Source: Bacteroidales bacterium
GTDB taxonomy: Bacteria > Bacteroidota > Bacteroidia > Bacteroidales > Muribaculaceae
Length of the DNA: 64,000 nt
Reading direction: 5' to 3'
NCBI GenBank assembly: GCA_015061085.1
Contig: SUXG01000008.1
Location: forward strand, 20,517 to 84,516
Shown: positions 1-9,049 of the stretch, in pieces
Numbering within the stretch: position 1 is the first letter of the stretch
Layout of the letters: the number at the start of each line of letters is the position of its first letter
Notes under the pieces: model-generated
What the model was told of the DNA's origin: nothing
Databases searched by the model: none
The model's input: only the letters and a program-made list of their open reading frames with translations
Translations under genes and position numbers: made by a program

Positions 1-785
1 CTCACGCTGAAGTCAAACATGCTACTGAATCCGTATTCGGCTTTGCTTGCGACACCTGCCTCGTAGCACAATCTTGCCACTGCATTTGCTTGAGCATCGC
101 TATATTCGCCTTCTGTGTATGTCGGCAACATGTTTTCCCAATCGTATCCGCCTTTAGAGAAATCGACTGTTATTTCGGTCTTGGTTGGGTCATTGACATA
201 TTCCACTATCTCCGGAGCTATGTTGTCAGATTTGAAGTGGTAGAGTACTTGCGACAGAGCGATTGCAGTGCAACCTGCCACAGTGCGATGATCATCATAC
301 GTCGGACAAAAATTGTTGTATGGTGCATGTTGATGCCATTTAGTTTTGAGTAACGGCTCAACGGGCTGGGTTGTCACCTGTCGAGGAGTACCGGCCGGAG
401 CACAAGCCAATGCTTCGGTGTAGTCGGTAAGCCACTCTCGCATTGCTTCAGGCATATTGTTGTTGTCGAACTTACTGTTGTCGCTATAGCCAATGATTCT
501 TACATCGTCTTTGGTCACTGCCATTAGGACAAAGCACGACTGATTATTATCGCTTACTGCATTATAGGCGTAAACAGACGCTGATAACGTAGGTACAAAA
601 CCTGCCGATTTTTCTTTGCAAATGTCGTTGTTGACTGCGACAATTTCGCCACGAATAGTACTGAGATTCAATTTTTCACTCAAAAAACTCTCTGCAAGAG
701 ATAGTATTTTGGTGCTTGATGCGTTAGCCGTGCTTGAAAATAATGAAATAAGCATCAATACAATGCAATATGATAATTTCTTCAT
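1..785 (-). CDS. C10 (streptopain-type) cysteine peptidase, 3' part outside window
   Basis: The minus strand is open from an ATG at 785 to the window edge (261 codons seen). It starts with a Sec signal peptide (MKKLSYCIVLMLISLFSSTANA), followed by a Spi-type inhibitory prodomain region. The mature region begins near KTKWHQHAPYN..CP and continues VAGCTAIALSQVLYHF, the C10/SpeB signature in which the Cys of GC(T)A is the nucleophile; the catalytic His would lie outside the window. Family members are secreted proteases made as zymogens. It is divergently transcribed from manA across about 225 bp. The family call is firm from the Cys motif and prodomain; substrate and full length are unknown. Confidence 0.85.
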   Translation of the reverse strand, partial: MKKLSYCIVLMLISLFSSTANASSTKILSLAESFLSEKLNLSTIRGEIVAVNNDICKEKSAGFVPTLSASVYAYNAVSDNNQSCFVLMAVTKDDVRIIGYSDNSKFDNNNMPEAMREWLTDYTEALACAPAGTPRQVTTQPVEPLLKTKWHQHAPYNNFCPTYDDHRTVAGCTAIALSQVLYHFKSDNIAPEIVEYVNDPTKTEITVDFSKGGYDWENMLPTYTEGEYSDAQANAVARLCYEAGVASKAEYGFSSMFDFSV

Positions 786-961
786 AGATTATGTGTTTTT
801 TAGTTTTCTTATAGCGTATATCATTAGTGAAAGATTAGCAAATTTAACTCTTTTTTATTTTGTACGCAAATGAAAGTGTTTTATATGATGTTTTTTTGAA
901 AAAAAGAGGGGAGTGTGATTAAATCATGCGAATAGATTGTGCTTGATTCAAAGTTTTGTCT

Positions 962-969
962 TAATTTTG
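962..969 (+). promoter_or_regulatory. -7 box of the manA promoter
   Basis: TAATTTTG matches the Bacteroidetes -7 consensus TAnnTTTG. It lies 41 bp before the ATG at 1011, which leaves a short leader. Confidence 0.6.
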
Positions 970-1010
970 CATTTTATTGCTGAGTAAAAAGCTTGGCATT
1001 GTATGGAATT

Positions 1011-1973
1011 ATGTGGAAATTCACACCGATACTTAAGCATACACTATGGGGTGGCAGCAAGATTGCGAAGCTCAAGGGAATGGTTGGCAAGGGTGAGTCA
1101 ATCGGCGAAAGCTGGGAGATTTCATCGTTGGCAGGTAGTGTGTCGGTTGTGGCCGACGGCGTAGATGCCGGGTTGTCGATATTGCAGCTGATAGTTCGCG
1201 ACAAGGAGCGTCTGCTCGGTCGTCGCAACTATGAGCGACATGGAGATGAATTTCCGTTGCTTGTGAAATTTATCGATGCAGAGAAGGACCTGTCGATACA
1301 GGTACACCCTGACGATGCAATGGCGTCAATGCATGGTCATCGTGGCAAGACGGAGATGTGGTATGTTGTGGATGCTGTAGAGGGTACGCGTATCTGCAAT
1401 GGTTTTCGTAACAGAATTGATAAGTCGGACTATTCGCAGATGGTGGCTTCCGGTCGCATCATGGATTCGCTCAACTATATCGATATAGCGAAGGACGATG
1501 TCTATTATATTCCAGCCGGTCGCATACACGCTATTGGTGCCGGAGCATTCTTAGTCGAGGTTCAGCAAGCATCTGATGTGACTTATCGTGTCTATGACTA
1601 CATGCGTCGTGACGCAGATGGCAGATTGCGTGAATTGCACGTAGATTTGGCAAGCGAGGCACTCGATTTTGAAGATGTCGGCGGAGGTGCAATTGCTTAT
1701 GAAAAGAGTGATGACTCTGCAATGACTCTGATGCAGACAGATTATTTCACTACTCAGCTCTATCGACTCCGTGAGGAATATGTGCGTGACCTTCGTGACT
1801 TGGACTCATTTGTGGTGATAACCCTCACAGAGGGCGAGTGCCGAATAATAGAGGGAGAGGAGAGTAGAGTGGTCGCAGCCGGCGATACGATATTGATTGC
1901 TGCTCAGGCACAATCCTATACCATTATCCCCAATGGCAGTGTCGCTTTCGTTGAAGCCTTCATTGAGGCGTAA
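1011..1973 (+). CDS. manA: mannose-6-phosphate isomerase, class I type
   Basis: A 320-residue cytosolic cupin enzyme that interconverts mannose-6-P and fructose-6-P, linking mannose use and GDP-mannose synthesis to glycolysis. It opens with FTPILKHTLWGG, the usual short-form MPI start. The zinc/active-site block is visible as IQVHPDD, GKTEMWYV and, later, YYIPAGRIHAIGAG followed by EVQQASDVTYRVYDY. I chose the ATG at 1011 because the upstream in-frame TTG at 993 adds only six residues without homology, and the promoter fits 1011. It stands alone and converges on the ABC exporter operon. The short (about 320 aa) form is normal for Bacteroidetes and Firmicutes. Confidence 0.93.
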   Translation: MWKFTPILKHTLWGGSKIAKLKGMVGKGESIGESWEISSLAGSVSVVADGVDAGLSILQLIVRDKERLLGRRNYERHGDEFPLLVKFIDAEKDLSIQVHPDDAMASMHGHRGKTEMWYVVDAVEGTRICNGFRNRIDKSDYSQMVASGRIMDSLNYIDIAKDDVYYIPAGRIHAIGAGAFLVEVQQASDVTYRVYDYMRRDADGRLRELHVDLASEALDFEDVGGGAIAYEKSDDSAMTLMQTDYFTTQLYRLREEYVRDLRDLDSFVVITLTEGECRIIEGEESRVVAAGDTILIAAQAQSYTIIPNGSVAFVEAFIEA

Positions 1974-2028
1974 CCCCTCCTTAAATCTTCGGTAATTCGA
2001 TCGTATAAGGTGGCTAATAGATGGTTGC

Positions 2029-3144
2029 CTATATTCGCTTTTTGTAGGTGACGGCTGCGAGAATATTGAAGACAATTGCAAAGACACCCAAAGCCGAGTA
2101 TGCCATCCATAGTTCGCTGATAGATGTGCCCTTGAGATAGACTGAACGTAAAATTTCAACAAAATAACGAGGTGGCAATATCAGAGTGAAGCGTTGAGCC
2201 CAAACAGGCATCGAATCTATAGGTGTCAGAAGTCCGCTCATCAGCATGAATATCATGATGAAGAAAAACATTACGAACATCGTCTGTTGCATCGTGTCTG
2301 AAAAATTGGCTATCGTGAGACTAAAACCTGAAATGGTCAATATGAAGAAAATAGCGCCGAGATATATCGCTCCTACTGAGCCGACAGGCGTCAGACCATA
2401 GACAAAGCGTGCGACCAGCATGGCAATGGTCAGGACAAAGAGACCGATAATCCAATAGGGGACAAGTTTTGAAAGTATGAATGTGAAACGAGAGACGGGA
2501 GTCACGTTTATCTGCTCAATCGAGCCGCTTTCTTTTTCTCCGACAATGCTTAGGGCCGGAAGGAAACCACAGATGAGAATGAAGAGTATAATCATCAGCG
2601 CCGGAATCATATAGTGACGATAATTGAGCGTTGAATTATAGCGATTTTCAATAGTGACTAATTCCGAAAATCCGGCGGGGCTTTGCTCGTTGTTCAACTC
2701 TTTGAGAGATAGGGCGATGGTCTGTGCGACATATTGCATGCCCAAGCCTCCTTTTGTAGCATTTACGGCATTTGCCGAGATGCTGATACGCTCAGCAGAG
2801 TTGGTGCTCATATTACGTTCGAAATCAGAGGGTATTTGCACGATTACATCTACCTCTCCTTGCTCCAAATCTTTCATGGCCAGAGGGTATTCAGACGTTG
2901 TCTGTCGAAGTGACAGACGCTCCGATGCCTCGATGTGCCATGCTATGCGACGTGATGTCGTCGAGCAGTCAAGATCGACAATAGCGACATTGACATTCCT
3001 GACATCCATAGTCATGATAAGTGGCATCAACAGCATTACCAAAATCGGGAACGCTATGATGAGTCGTGGCAGAAACGAATTGCGACGAATCTGCAGAAAT
3101 TCTTTCTGAAGCAGTACTATAAACGTGTGCATAGGGCTATTCAA
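2029..3144 (-). CDS. ABC-2 type permease (YbhR-like), last gene of exporter operon
   Basis: A 371-residue inner-membrane subunit. After one N-terminal membrane segment (LIIAFPILVMLLMPLIM) comes a large extracytoplasmic domain, then five more hydrophobic segments from about residue 175 to the C-terminus, the ABC2_membrane_3 plan. GEKESGSIEQINVTPV is the conserved cytoplasmic coupling loop. It overlaps the preceding permease by 8 bp and is the seventh gene of the operon starting at 8657. By analogy with E. coli YbhGFSR the two permeases form a heterodimer that exports drugs or cations through the HlyD/TolC partners encoded upstream. The substrate is unknown. Confidence 0.88.
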   Translation of the reverse strand: MNSPMHTFIVLLQKEFLQIRRNSFLPRLIIAFPILVMLLMPLIMTMDVRNVNVAIVDLDCSTTSRRIAWHIEASERLSLRQTTSEYPLAMKDLEQGEVDVIVQIPSDFERNMSTNSAERISISANAVNATKGGLGMQYVAQTIALSLKELNNEQSPAGFSELVTIENRYNSTLNYRHYMIPALMIILFILICGFLPALSIVGEKESGSIEQINVTPVSRFTFILSKLVPYWIIGLFVLTIAMLVARFVYGLTPVGSVGAIYLGAIFFILTISGFSLTIANFSDTMQQTMFVMFFFIMIFMLMSGLLTPIDSMPVWAQRFTLILPPRYFVEILRSVYLKGTSISELWMAYSALGVFAIVFNILAAVTYKKRI

Positions 3145-4231
3145 GTTTGTCGTTAAACTTTTTGAGTGATACTCCGAGTATGGTGACAGTCATGCCGAGA
3201 AGAATGACACAATTTTCCCATACAGCAGAGAGTGGAAGACCTTGAATCATCATTTTGCGAACTGCATCGATGTACCATCGCGCAGGAACGATGTTGGATA
3301 CAACCTTAAAGAATGTAGGAAGATTTTCTATCGGGAAGAGCATGCCTGATAGCATCAAAATCGGCATCATCATCACCATGGCTGAAATGAGCAGTGCTGC
3401 GACTTGTGTTCGGGCTATCGTCGATACCAACAATCCGAGTGAAAGCGATAATGCAAGGTAGAGCAATGATAGCGAGAAGATGCCCCACACGCCGCCCGTC
3501 ATAGGTACATCAAGTAGATATCGGGCTAAAAGCAGTATCAATATCAGTACGATGCATGATATCGCAAAGTAGGGTATCATTTTGGCAAAGATTATTTTTG
3601 CGGGACGCACCGGGGAGACCAGTAGCACCTCCATCGTGCCGACCTCTTTCTCGCGAACGATTGACACAGATGTCATCATCGCACACACGAGTATGAATAT
3701 CAGTCCCATAATCCCGGGAACAAAGTTGTAGGCCGACTTCATCTGCGGATTGAATAGCATTCTTGTCTCAAACATTGCTTGAGGGGCGTCAGAGCCGAGG
3801 AGAATGTTTTGAATGTAGGCAGAAGCTGTGCTTGCGGTATTGACATTGGAAGTGTCAAGAATTAGTTGGATTATGGGCTTGGTTTCATAGCCTTGCTTTG
3901 CTAATAGTGCGCGTCTGTCGTAGTCAGTGGCGAAAACGATGACTGCATTGACTTTGCCCGACCGAAGGTAGTAGTCGATTTCATCAGGGGAGATGTAGCT
4001 CTTAAAAGAGAAGTAGTCATTGTTGTCAAGTCGTTGCACAGCGTCGTTGACTCCATCGGTGCGTTCGGGAGCGACAATGGCGATGTTTATGTTGTTGACT
4101 TCGGTGGAAATCGCAAAGCCAAACAGGACCATAAGCACGACAGGGATGAGCATGACAATCAGCATTGTCCGTTTATCTCTCAAGATATGAGTTGATTCTT
4201 TCTTAATCAGTGAGCCGAAATTCTGTTTCAT
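3137..4231 (-). CDS. ABC-2 type permease (YbhS-like)
   Basis: A 364-residue partner of the following permease with the same architecture: an N-terminal anchor (MLIVMLIPVVLMVLFGFAIS), a periplasmic domain of about 140 residues, and a C-terminal five-helix block. REKEVGTMEVLLVSPV is the conserved loop. The frame is open 23 codons further upstream, but I start at the ATG at 4231 because MKQNFGSLIKKE aligns with the family start and AGAGGAGAA lies a few bases before it, a strong ribosome site. The gap to the upstream ATPase gene is 4 bp, so translation is probably coupled. Confidence 0.88.
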   Translation of the reverse strand: MKQNFGSLIKKESTHILRDKRTMLIVMLIPVVLMVLFGFAISTEVNNINIAIVAPERTDGVNDAVQRLDNNDYFSFKSYISPDEIDYYLRSGKVNAVIVFATDYDRRALLAKQGYETKPIIQLILDTSNVNTASTASAYIQNILLGSDAPQAMFETRMLFNPQMKSAYNFVPGIMGLIFILVCAMMTSVSIVREKEVGTMEVLLVSPVRPAKIIFAKMIPYFAISCIVLILILLLARYLLDVPMTGGVWGIFSLSLLYLALSLSLGLLVSTIARTQVAALLISAMVMMMPILMLSGMLFPIENLPTFFKVVSNIVPARWYIDAVRKMMIQGLPLSAVWENCVILLGMTVTILGVSLKKFNDKLE

Positions 4232-4235
4232 ATCG

Positions 4236-4976
4236 TTATTCTCCTCTTTGTGCGCCACGAGCCAATGTGTGGAAAACCTCATCCATTGATTTAGCGGCAA
4301 ATTGTTGTTTTAGACGAGTAGGAGTGTCGAGTGCGGCAATCTTGCCATCGACCATGATTGAGACTCGAGAGCAATATTCTGCTTCGTCCATGTAGTGGGT
4401 GGTGACAAATATAGTGGTGCCATCAGCTGCAGCTTCATAGATTAGTTCCCAGAATTGGCGTCGTGTAATGGGATCTACGCCACCGGTTGGCTCGTCTAAG
4501 AACACTATTTCGGGACGATGGATTGTGGCCACAGCAAACGATAGTTTTTGCTTCCAACCCAATGGTAAGGATCCGACCAATGTGTTGCGTTCGGATAGGA
4601 AGTTGAGACGAGAAAGCAGTTGGGTGGAGCGTTCGTCGGTCTCTTGTTTTGATAGTCCGTAGATGCTTGCGTATAGGCGAATGTTTTCTTGGATAGTCAA
4701 GTCGTTGTATAGCGAAAAACGCTGACTCATATAGCCGATTTTGCGTTTGATACGTTCTCCGTCTTTACGCACATCAAGGCCTGCAATTGTGCCGGTTCCG
4801 GAAGTAGGATAACTCAGTCCGCAGAGCATACGCATGGCTGTGGTCTTCCCTGCACCATTGGCTCCGAGAAAACCAAATATCTCACCTTTGCTAACGTCAA
4901 AGGAGATGCTATCTACGGCGGTAAAGTCGCCGAAGCGTTTGGTCAGGTTTCGGACAGAAATTACGAGATTGCTCAT
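4236..4976 (-). CDS. ABC transporter ATPase, second half of a YbhF-type pair
   Basis: A 246-residue ABC ATPase. Walker A is GANGAGKTT (about residues 38-46) and Walker B with the D-loop is IVFLDEPTGGVD. The signature is LPLGWKQKL instead of LSGGQ, the variant typical of the second nucleotide-binding half of YbhF/RbbA-type exporters, while its partner at 4973 carries the canonical LSGGMKQ. E. coli fuses the two domains in one YbhF chain, whereas here they are separate genes. The ATG overlaps the stop of the upstream ATPase in an ATGA arrangement (4973-4976). It probably powers export by the two permeases downstream. Confidence 0.9.
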   Translation of the reverse strand: MSNLVISVRNLTKRFGDFTAVDSISFDVSKGEIFGFLGANGAGKTTAMRMLCGLSYPTSGTGTIAGLDVRKDGERIKRKIGYMSQRFSLYNDLTIQENIRLYASIYGLSKQETDERSTQLLSRLNFLSERNTLVGSLPLGWKQKLSFAVATIHRPEIVFLDEPTGGVDPITRRQFWELIYEAAADGTTIFVTTHYMDEAEYCSRVSIMVDGKIAALDTPTRLKQQFAAKSMDEVFHTLARGAQRGE

Positions 4977-5878
4977 TGTTTCATTAGTTTTATAAACACG
5001 TCTTCAATAGACGGCTCTAGGGTGGAAATTCCCAATCCTTCAATGTCGGAGAGTTGAGATGTGAATATAGAGGGATTAAAATTGTTGTTTGCTATAAGGT
5101 GGTGGTATTCGCCAAATGGGTAGCATGCCGCAACACCCTCGATGGAACGTGCGCGTTGAAGAAGACTGAACATGTCTTTGGCACGAATGCCGAAAAGCTT
5201 ATCGTTGAAGTTGTGCACGAAGTTTTGTGGAGTGTTGACACCTAAGATGCGTCCTTCGTTGCAAAGGGCTATGCAGTCGCATCGTGACGCTTCATCCATG
5301 TAGGGCGTTGAGACAAGTATGGTTATTCCTTGCGTTTTGAGTTGGTCGAGCATATCCCAGAATTCTCTGCGTGAGACGGCATCAACGCCTGTGGTAGGCT
5401 CGTCAAGGAAGAGTACTTTGGGACGATGAATAAGTGCACATGAGAGGGCGAGTTTTTGTTTCATACCTCCGGAAAGTTTGCCGGCTCGTCGCTTACGGAA
5501 TGGCTCAATCTGTCGGTAGATAGGAGCAATTAGATCGTAAGAGTCTTCGACAGATGTTCCAAACAATGCTGCAAAAAACTCAAGGTTTTCTTCCACCGTA
5601 AGGTCGGGGTAAAGTGAGAAGCGTCCAGGCATGTATCCAACTGCGGAGCGTATGTTGAGATAGTCTTTGACGATGTCGTGTCCATCGACTGTCGCGTTGC
5701 CTTCATCGGGTGTCAACAGCGTTGTGAGCAGTCTGAACAGAGTCGTCTTGCCTGCTCCATCGGGCCCGATAAGACCGAATAGTTCTCCTCGCTCGACATT
5801 GAACGATACATTGTCAAGAGCCTTTGTCTTGCCGTAGCTTTTGGATAGGTTGTGAATCTCAATTATGCTCATAATCAT
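4973..5878 (-). CDS. ABC transporter ATPase, first half of a YbhF-type pair
   Basis: A 301-residue ABC ATPase with Walker A GPDGAGKTT, signature LSGGMKQKLALS, and Walker B VLFLDEPTTGVD. The open frame extends to 6016, but that part lies inside the HlyD gene in another frame. The start MIMSIIEIHNLSKSYGK at 5878 (or the second Met at 5872) overlaps the HlyD stop as ATGA, so it is translationally coupled. The C-terminal 70 residues after the ATPase core resemble the accessory domain of CcmA-type subunits. It works with the following ATPase and two permeases. Confidence 0.9.
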   Translation of the reverse strand: MIMSIIEIHNLSKSYGKTKALDNVSFNVERGELFGLIGPDGAGKTTLFRLLTTLLTPDEGNATVDGHDIVKDYLNIRSAVGYMPGRFSLYPDLTVEENLEFFAALFGTSVEDSYDLIAPIYRQIEPFRKRRAGKLSGGMKQKLALSCALIHRPKVLFLDEPTTGVDAVSRREFWDMLDQLKTQGITILVSTPYMDEASRCDCIALCNEGRILGVNTPQNFVHNFNDKLFGIRAKDMFSLLQRARSIEGVAACYPFGEYHHLIANNNFNPSIFTSQLSDIEGLGISTLEPSIEDVFIKLMKQ

Positions 5879-6759
5879 AGTGTTACTTCGCCATGAAGAC
5901 CAATCTTTAGTCGGCCGTCGTTTTTGACTGCGATTTTGACTGCATAGACGAGATTGGCACGAGAGTCTTTGGTCTGAATAGTCTTGGGGGTAAATTCGCT
6001 TTCCGAAGAAATCCATGTGATGCGGCCTTTGTAGTCGTGGCGCTCGTCTCCACCGAAATCAGCGACCACAGTGACTTCGTCGCCTAATTTCAGGTTGGCA
6101 AGTTGAGTAGATGTGAAGTAAGCACGCAGATAGATGTTGTCGAGATCGGCAATCTTCACTAAAGGTTTGCCTACCGACGAGAGTTCTCCTACTTCGGCGT
6201 ATTTCACCAACACGGAGCCTTTGACAGGAGATGTTACTTTGCATTTCGTGATGAGGTCGCTAAGAGCATCAATTTGTGCATCTAAAGCGATAGAGTTGTT
6301 GGAGATAGAAGTGGTGTTTTTGTTAAGGGTGGAAAGAGTGGCTTCCAATTGGCTCTCAAGGATTTTGATTTGTGCATCGATGTCGTCGTATTGTTTTTGG
6401 GTGGCGGCACCATCTTTGAGTAGATTTTCAATGCGGTTGAGTTCCTTTCTCTGTGTTGAGATTTGATTGTGGAGTGAGGATGCTTGCTTGTTGATGTCGG
6501 GGCGTGAGTCGAGTAAAGCAGCTTGTTGAGCCATCAATTGCTTACGTTGCAAATGAAGCTGAGTGCTGTCAATAGTGCATATTGCAGTGCCGACGTCGAT
6601 GTGCTCACCTTCGTCAATGTCGAAGTTGAGTATCTTGCCGTTTGCTTCGGAAGAAATCACTATCTCTGTGGCTTCAAATGTGCCTTGAGCATCAAACTCT
6701 GACTGCTTGCTGCATGATGCGACGAGCAAAATTGCGGTGATATATACTATTTTTCTCAT
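5875..6759 (-). CDS. HlyD/YbhG-type membrane fusion lipoprotein
   Basis: A 294-residue periplasmic adaptor. The N-terminus MRKIVYITAILLVASC is a lipoprotein signal with the lipobox Cys at residue 16, so it is probably anchored to the inner membrane by lipid. A biotinyl-lipoyl-like half (ANGKILNFDIDEGEHIDVGT) is followed by a long coiled-coil hairpin (residues about 70-170, rich in Q, L, N and K) and then the second lipoyl half (VTSPVKGSVLVKYAEVGELSSVG) and a beta-barrel domain. It connects the ABC pump to the TolC protein encoded just upstream (3 bp gap). Family and role are clear; substrate is not. Confidence 0.9.
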   Translation of the reverse strand: MRKIVYITAILLVASCSKQSEFDAQGTFEATEIVISSEANGKILNFDIDEGEHIDVGTAICTIDSTQLHLQRKQLMAQQAALLDSRPDINKQASSLHNQISTQRKELNRIENLLKDGAATQKQYDDIDAQIKILESQLEATLSTLNKNTTSISNNSIALDAQIDALSDLITKCKVTSPVKGSVLVKYAEVGELSSVGKPLVKIADLDNIYLRAYFTSTQLANLKLGDEVTVVADFGGDERHDYKGRITWISSESEFTPKTIQTKDSRANLVYAVKIAVKNDGRLKIGLHGEVTL

Positions 6760-6762
6760 TGG

Positions 6763-8040
6763 TTATTGATTTAAAATGTTTTTTAATCTGTAAGTAGCTT
6801 GTAGAAGTTCTATTTCGTGCGAACTTTTGTTGAGTTTGGCGATTGTCTCGTCGGAAATTTTTTTCAAGAGTTCAGTTGTGTCTATTACGCCATTGGTCAA
6901 TTGTGATTCAGCAGCAATCCTGACTCGTTGGCGTAGTTCGACTATTCGGTCGTCATCGTCGATGACTTTGCGTAGTCGGGCGATTTCGCTATCCTCGTGA
7001 GAAGTCTGCAAGTTGCTATCGAATAGGAAGACATCGCGTTGGATATCGATTTGCTGCTGCTTGATGTCTAGTTTTTTGAGGTCATTGTTTTTGGTATAAA
7101 ACGCACCGATGTTCCACGACATTTTCACACCAATCATGCCGTCAAGTCTCCATTCCGGCGACATCATGCTTTTGAACATGTCCAGTCCCGGATAGCCATA
7201 GAATCCTTGAGCGAATGCCGAGAATCGGGGCATGACCGAGGTGTTTATCATATTCCGTTGTGCGTCTAATTTGCGTTTCTGAGCATCAAACAATGTCAGT
7301 TCGGGGCGGGCTGAGACACGACAGGTCGGCTCATTCATGTCAGGTCGTTCGAGTTTGTCATGAGTGAGATTCTTGCCTATAAATATCTCGAGCATCTGTC
7401 GATAGTTTGCGCGTGAAGCTTCGACTTGCTGCAGGGACTGTCGTGCAGTAAGCAATTCTGCTTCTATGATATCGATGTCCGACTGTTGAGCAGTGCCGTT
7501 GTCGAAGCAGGTTTGTACTCGTTTAAGGTTGCTTTCCAATACTTCTATAAGAGTGATCGTCTGTGAAACCTTTTCATCGAGGAGTAGAATGCCGAAATAT
7601 AGGTCATCGACTCTCGATTGTAGTTGGTAGAGCGACACATCTGTGCGACTGCGTTGCTCTGAGGCTTCTGCTTGAGCGAGACTCTTGTCTGCTCTTGATT
7701 GTCCACCGTCCCATATGTTTTGCGTGATGTCGATACTCACTTTGTATTGGTCTTTGTGTATTCCGTCCATTTCGATACCATTAGCACTAATGAATGCTCT
7801 AAATGCATTGGGATAGGTAGGAGTGGCAGACTGGTAGGAGGCTTGTGCTGATAGCTTGATTTGCGGAATCCATGCTCGTGCGGCATTCGAAAGATTGTAT
7901 TGCTCCGTGGCATTGATAAGGTCGTATTGTCTGATTTCGGGATAGTGTTCCCTTGCCAATTGACGACATTCGTCCAATGTTTGGGCGTAGGTCGCACATA
8001 TCGAGATGATGGCGATAAATGTTAGGATGAATCTTTTCAT
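6763..8040 (-). CDS. TolC-family outer membrane efflux protein
   Basis: A 425-residue outer-membrane exit duct with signal peptide MKRFILTFIAIISICATYAQ. The two OEP repeats are seen: TLDECRQLAREHYPEIRQYDL with helical Q/A/L-rich stretches, then a second half around PELTLFDAQKRKLDAQRNMI. IWDGGQSRADKSLAQAEA is a typical OEP helix start. It overlaps the TetR gene by 4 bp (ATGA) and is followed by the HlyD gene, which places the whole tripartite exporter under one regulator. Length is normal for Bacteroidetes TolC proteins. Confidence 0.9.
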   Translation of the reverse strand: MKRFILTFIAIISICATYAQTLDECRQLAREHYPEIRQYDLINATEQYNLSNAARAWIPQIKLSAQASYQSATPTYPNAFRAFISANGIEMDGIHKDQYKVSIDITQNIWDGGQSRADKSLAQAEASEQRSRTDVSLYQLQSRVDDLYFGILLLDEKVSQTITLIEVLESNLKRVQTCFDNGTAQQSDIDIIEAELLTARQSLQQVEASRANYRQMLEIFIGKNLTHDKLERPDMNEPTCRVSARPELTLFDAQKRKLDAQRNMINTSVMPRFSAFAQGFYGYPGLDMFKSMMSPEWRLDGMIGVKMSWNIGAFYTKNNDLKKLDIKQQQIDIQRDVFLFDSNLQTSHEDSEIARLRKVIDDDDRIVELRQRVRIAAESQLTNGVIDTTELLKKISDETIAKLNKSSHEIELLQATYRLKNILNQ

Positions 8041-8657
8041 ATTCTTAACCTCTTTAATATGGTTTCTACATTTTCTGCTTTGCGTTCGTTTAAGAACTTC
8101 TGTCGGTCGGTCATAAGGTCGCCCATTAATGGCTCCATAAATGGATAGGCGATGAATGTGAAAATATTGAGCGACATAATGCTGATGAAAAGCATTTTTA
8201 CATCTATATATATAATATCACCCTGTTTGGCTGCTTGATCGATGTCTTTTTGTAGGTTTTGATAGACATTGCCGACTGTCTCACCGATGCGCTTTTGGAC
8301 TAATTCGTAGCGTTCGGGGTGGGATATTACCTCGTTGATTACAAATCTCGGAAGGTTGGGGTTTTGTGCCACATAATCGAAGTGAGCTTCGATTCCACCT
8401 TTGATGCGTTCAAGTAGTGGTAGCGACGAGTCTTGTATGATGGTAAACATCAAGTGGGATATCGTGGAGAACTTATCGTCAACGATGCGTTGGAATAGGG
8501 ATTCTTTGGTGCGGAAATAGTAATGCAGCATAGCGTGAGTCACACCGGCAGCTTTGGCTATCGTCGTGGTTCTTGCACCGTCGTATCCTTTTGTCAAAAA
8601 TTCTTGTTCGGCTGCTACAAGAATTTTTTGCTCGTTTGAGAGGTTGGTTGTATCCAT
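8037..8657 (-). CDS. TetR/AcrR-family regulator of the exporter operon
   Basis: A 206-residue one-component repressor. The N-terminal helix-turn-helix is plain: QEFLTKGYDGARTTTIAKAAGVTHAMLHYYFRTKESLF (residues about 15-52), followed by a variable ligand-binding domain. It is the first gene of the exporter operon, the same order as CecR (YbiH) with YbhGFSR in E. coli. The ATG at 8657 is followed upstream by a palindrome that overlaps the predicted transcription start, so autorepression relieved by a pump substrate is the likely circuit. The ligand cannot be read from sequence. Confidence 0.92.
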   Translation of the reverse strand: MDTTNLSNEQKILVAAEQEFLTKGYDGARTTTIAKAAGVTHAMLHYYFRTKESLFQRIVDDKFSTISHLMFTIIQDSSLPLLERIKGGIEAHFDYVAQNPNLPRFVINEVISHPERYELVQKRIGETVGNVYQNLQKDIDQAAKQGDIIYIDVKMLFISIMSLNIFTFIAYPFMEPLMGDLMTDRQKFLNERKAENVETILKRLRI

Positions 8658-8665
8658 AAATTATA

Positions 8666-8704
8666 TTAACAAATATGTTTAACAATATTGTTAATGCAAA
8701 ATTA
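8666..8704 (-). promoter_or_regulatory. promoter and operator of the TetR-exporter operon
   Basis: On the minus strand TAATTTTG (8697-8704) fits the -7 consensus, which places the start near 8690. The perfect 16-bp palindrome TTAACAATATTGTTAA (8679-8694) covers that start. A second, imperfect copy TTAACAAATATGTTTAA (8666-8682) overlaps it on the gene side. Two overlapping inverted repeats at the start site are the usual layout for a TetR operator. Confidence 0.72.
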
Positions 8705-9022
8705 GGGAGAAAATTTTTGTGGCGCAAGTTTTTGTGTCAATTTTTTTCGGTCTTTTCCTGTGAATTTTTTAGTCGCGAGCGTGAAAATTGTGTGAACGAG
8801 AGGTCTGAATTTGGTCGAATTTGATTGAAGACGACCTTGGCTGACTTCGAAAAATCGCATTGAGGTGAAGAAAAATTGATGGTGAAGAAAAATTTTTTGA
8901 GGAAGATTTTGGTCCGAAATTGCCCGATTTAGTCTAAAATAGGTCTAAAAATAGTGTTTTTTTGAGGGTGAAAATCAAAAAATGAAGTTTTTGAGGAAAA
9001 AAGTTGCAAAATATTTTGTCAG
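8705..9022. other. AT-rich intergenic gap without a gene
   Basis: About 320 bp between the divergent exporter promoter and the SRP RNA promoter. I see no coding frame with a convincing product. The only structure noticed is a short direct repeat, GGTGAAGAAAAATT, twice around 8864-8895, and T-rich runs. Confidence 0.5.
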
Positions 9023-9045
9023 TTTGGAAAATAGTCGTACCTTTG
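9023..9045 (+). promoter_or_regulatory. promoter of SRP RNA / tRNA-Thr transcript
   Basis: TTTG at 9023-9026 and TACCTTTG at 9038-9045 give a Bacteroidetes-type promoter with slightly short spacing. The predicted start falls directly before the SRP RNA. Confidence 0.7.
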
Positions 9046-9049
9046 CACC

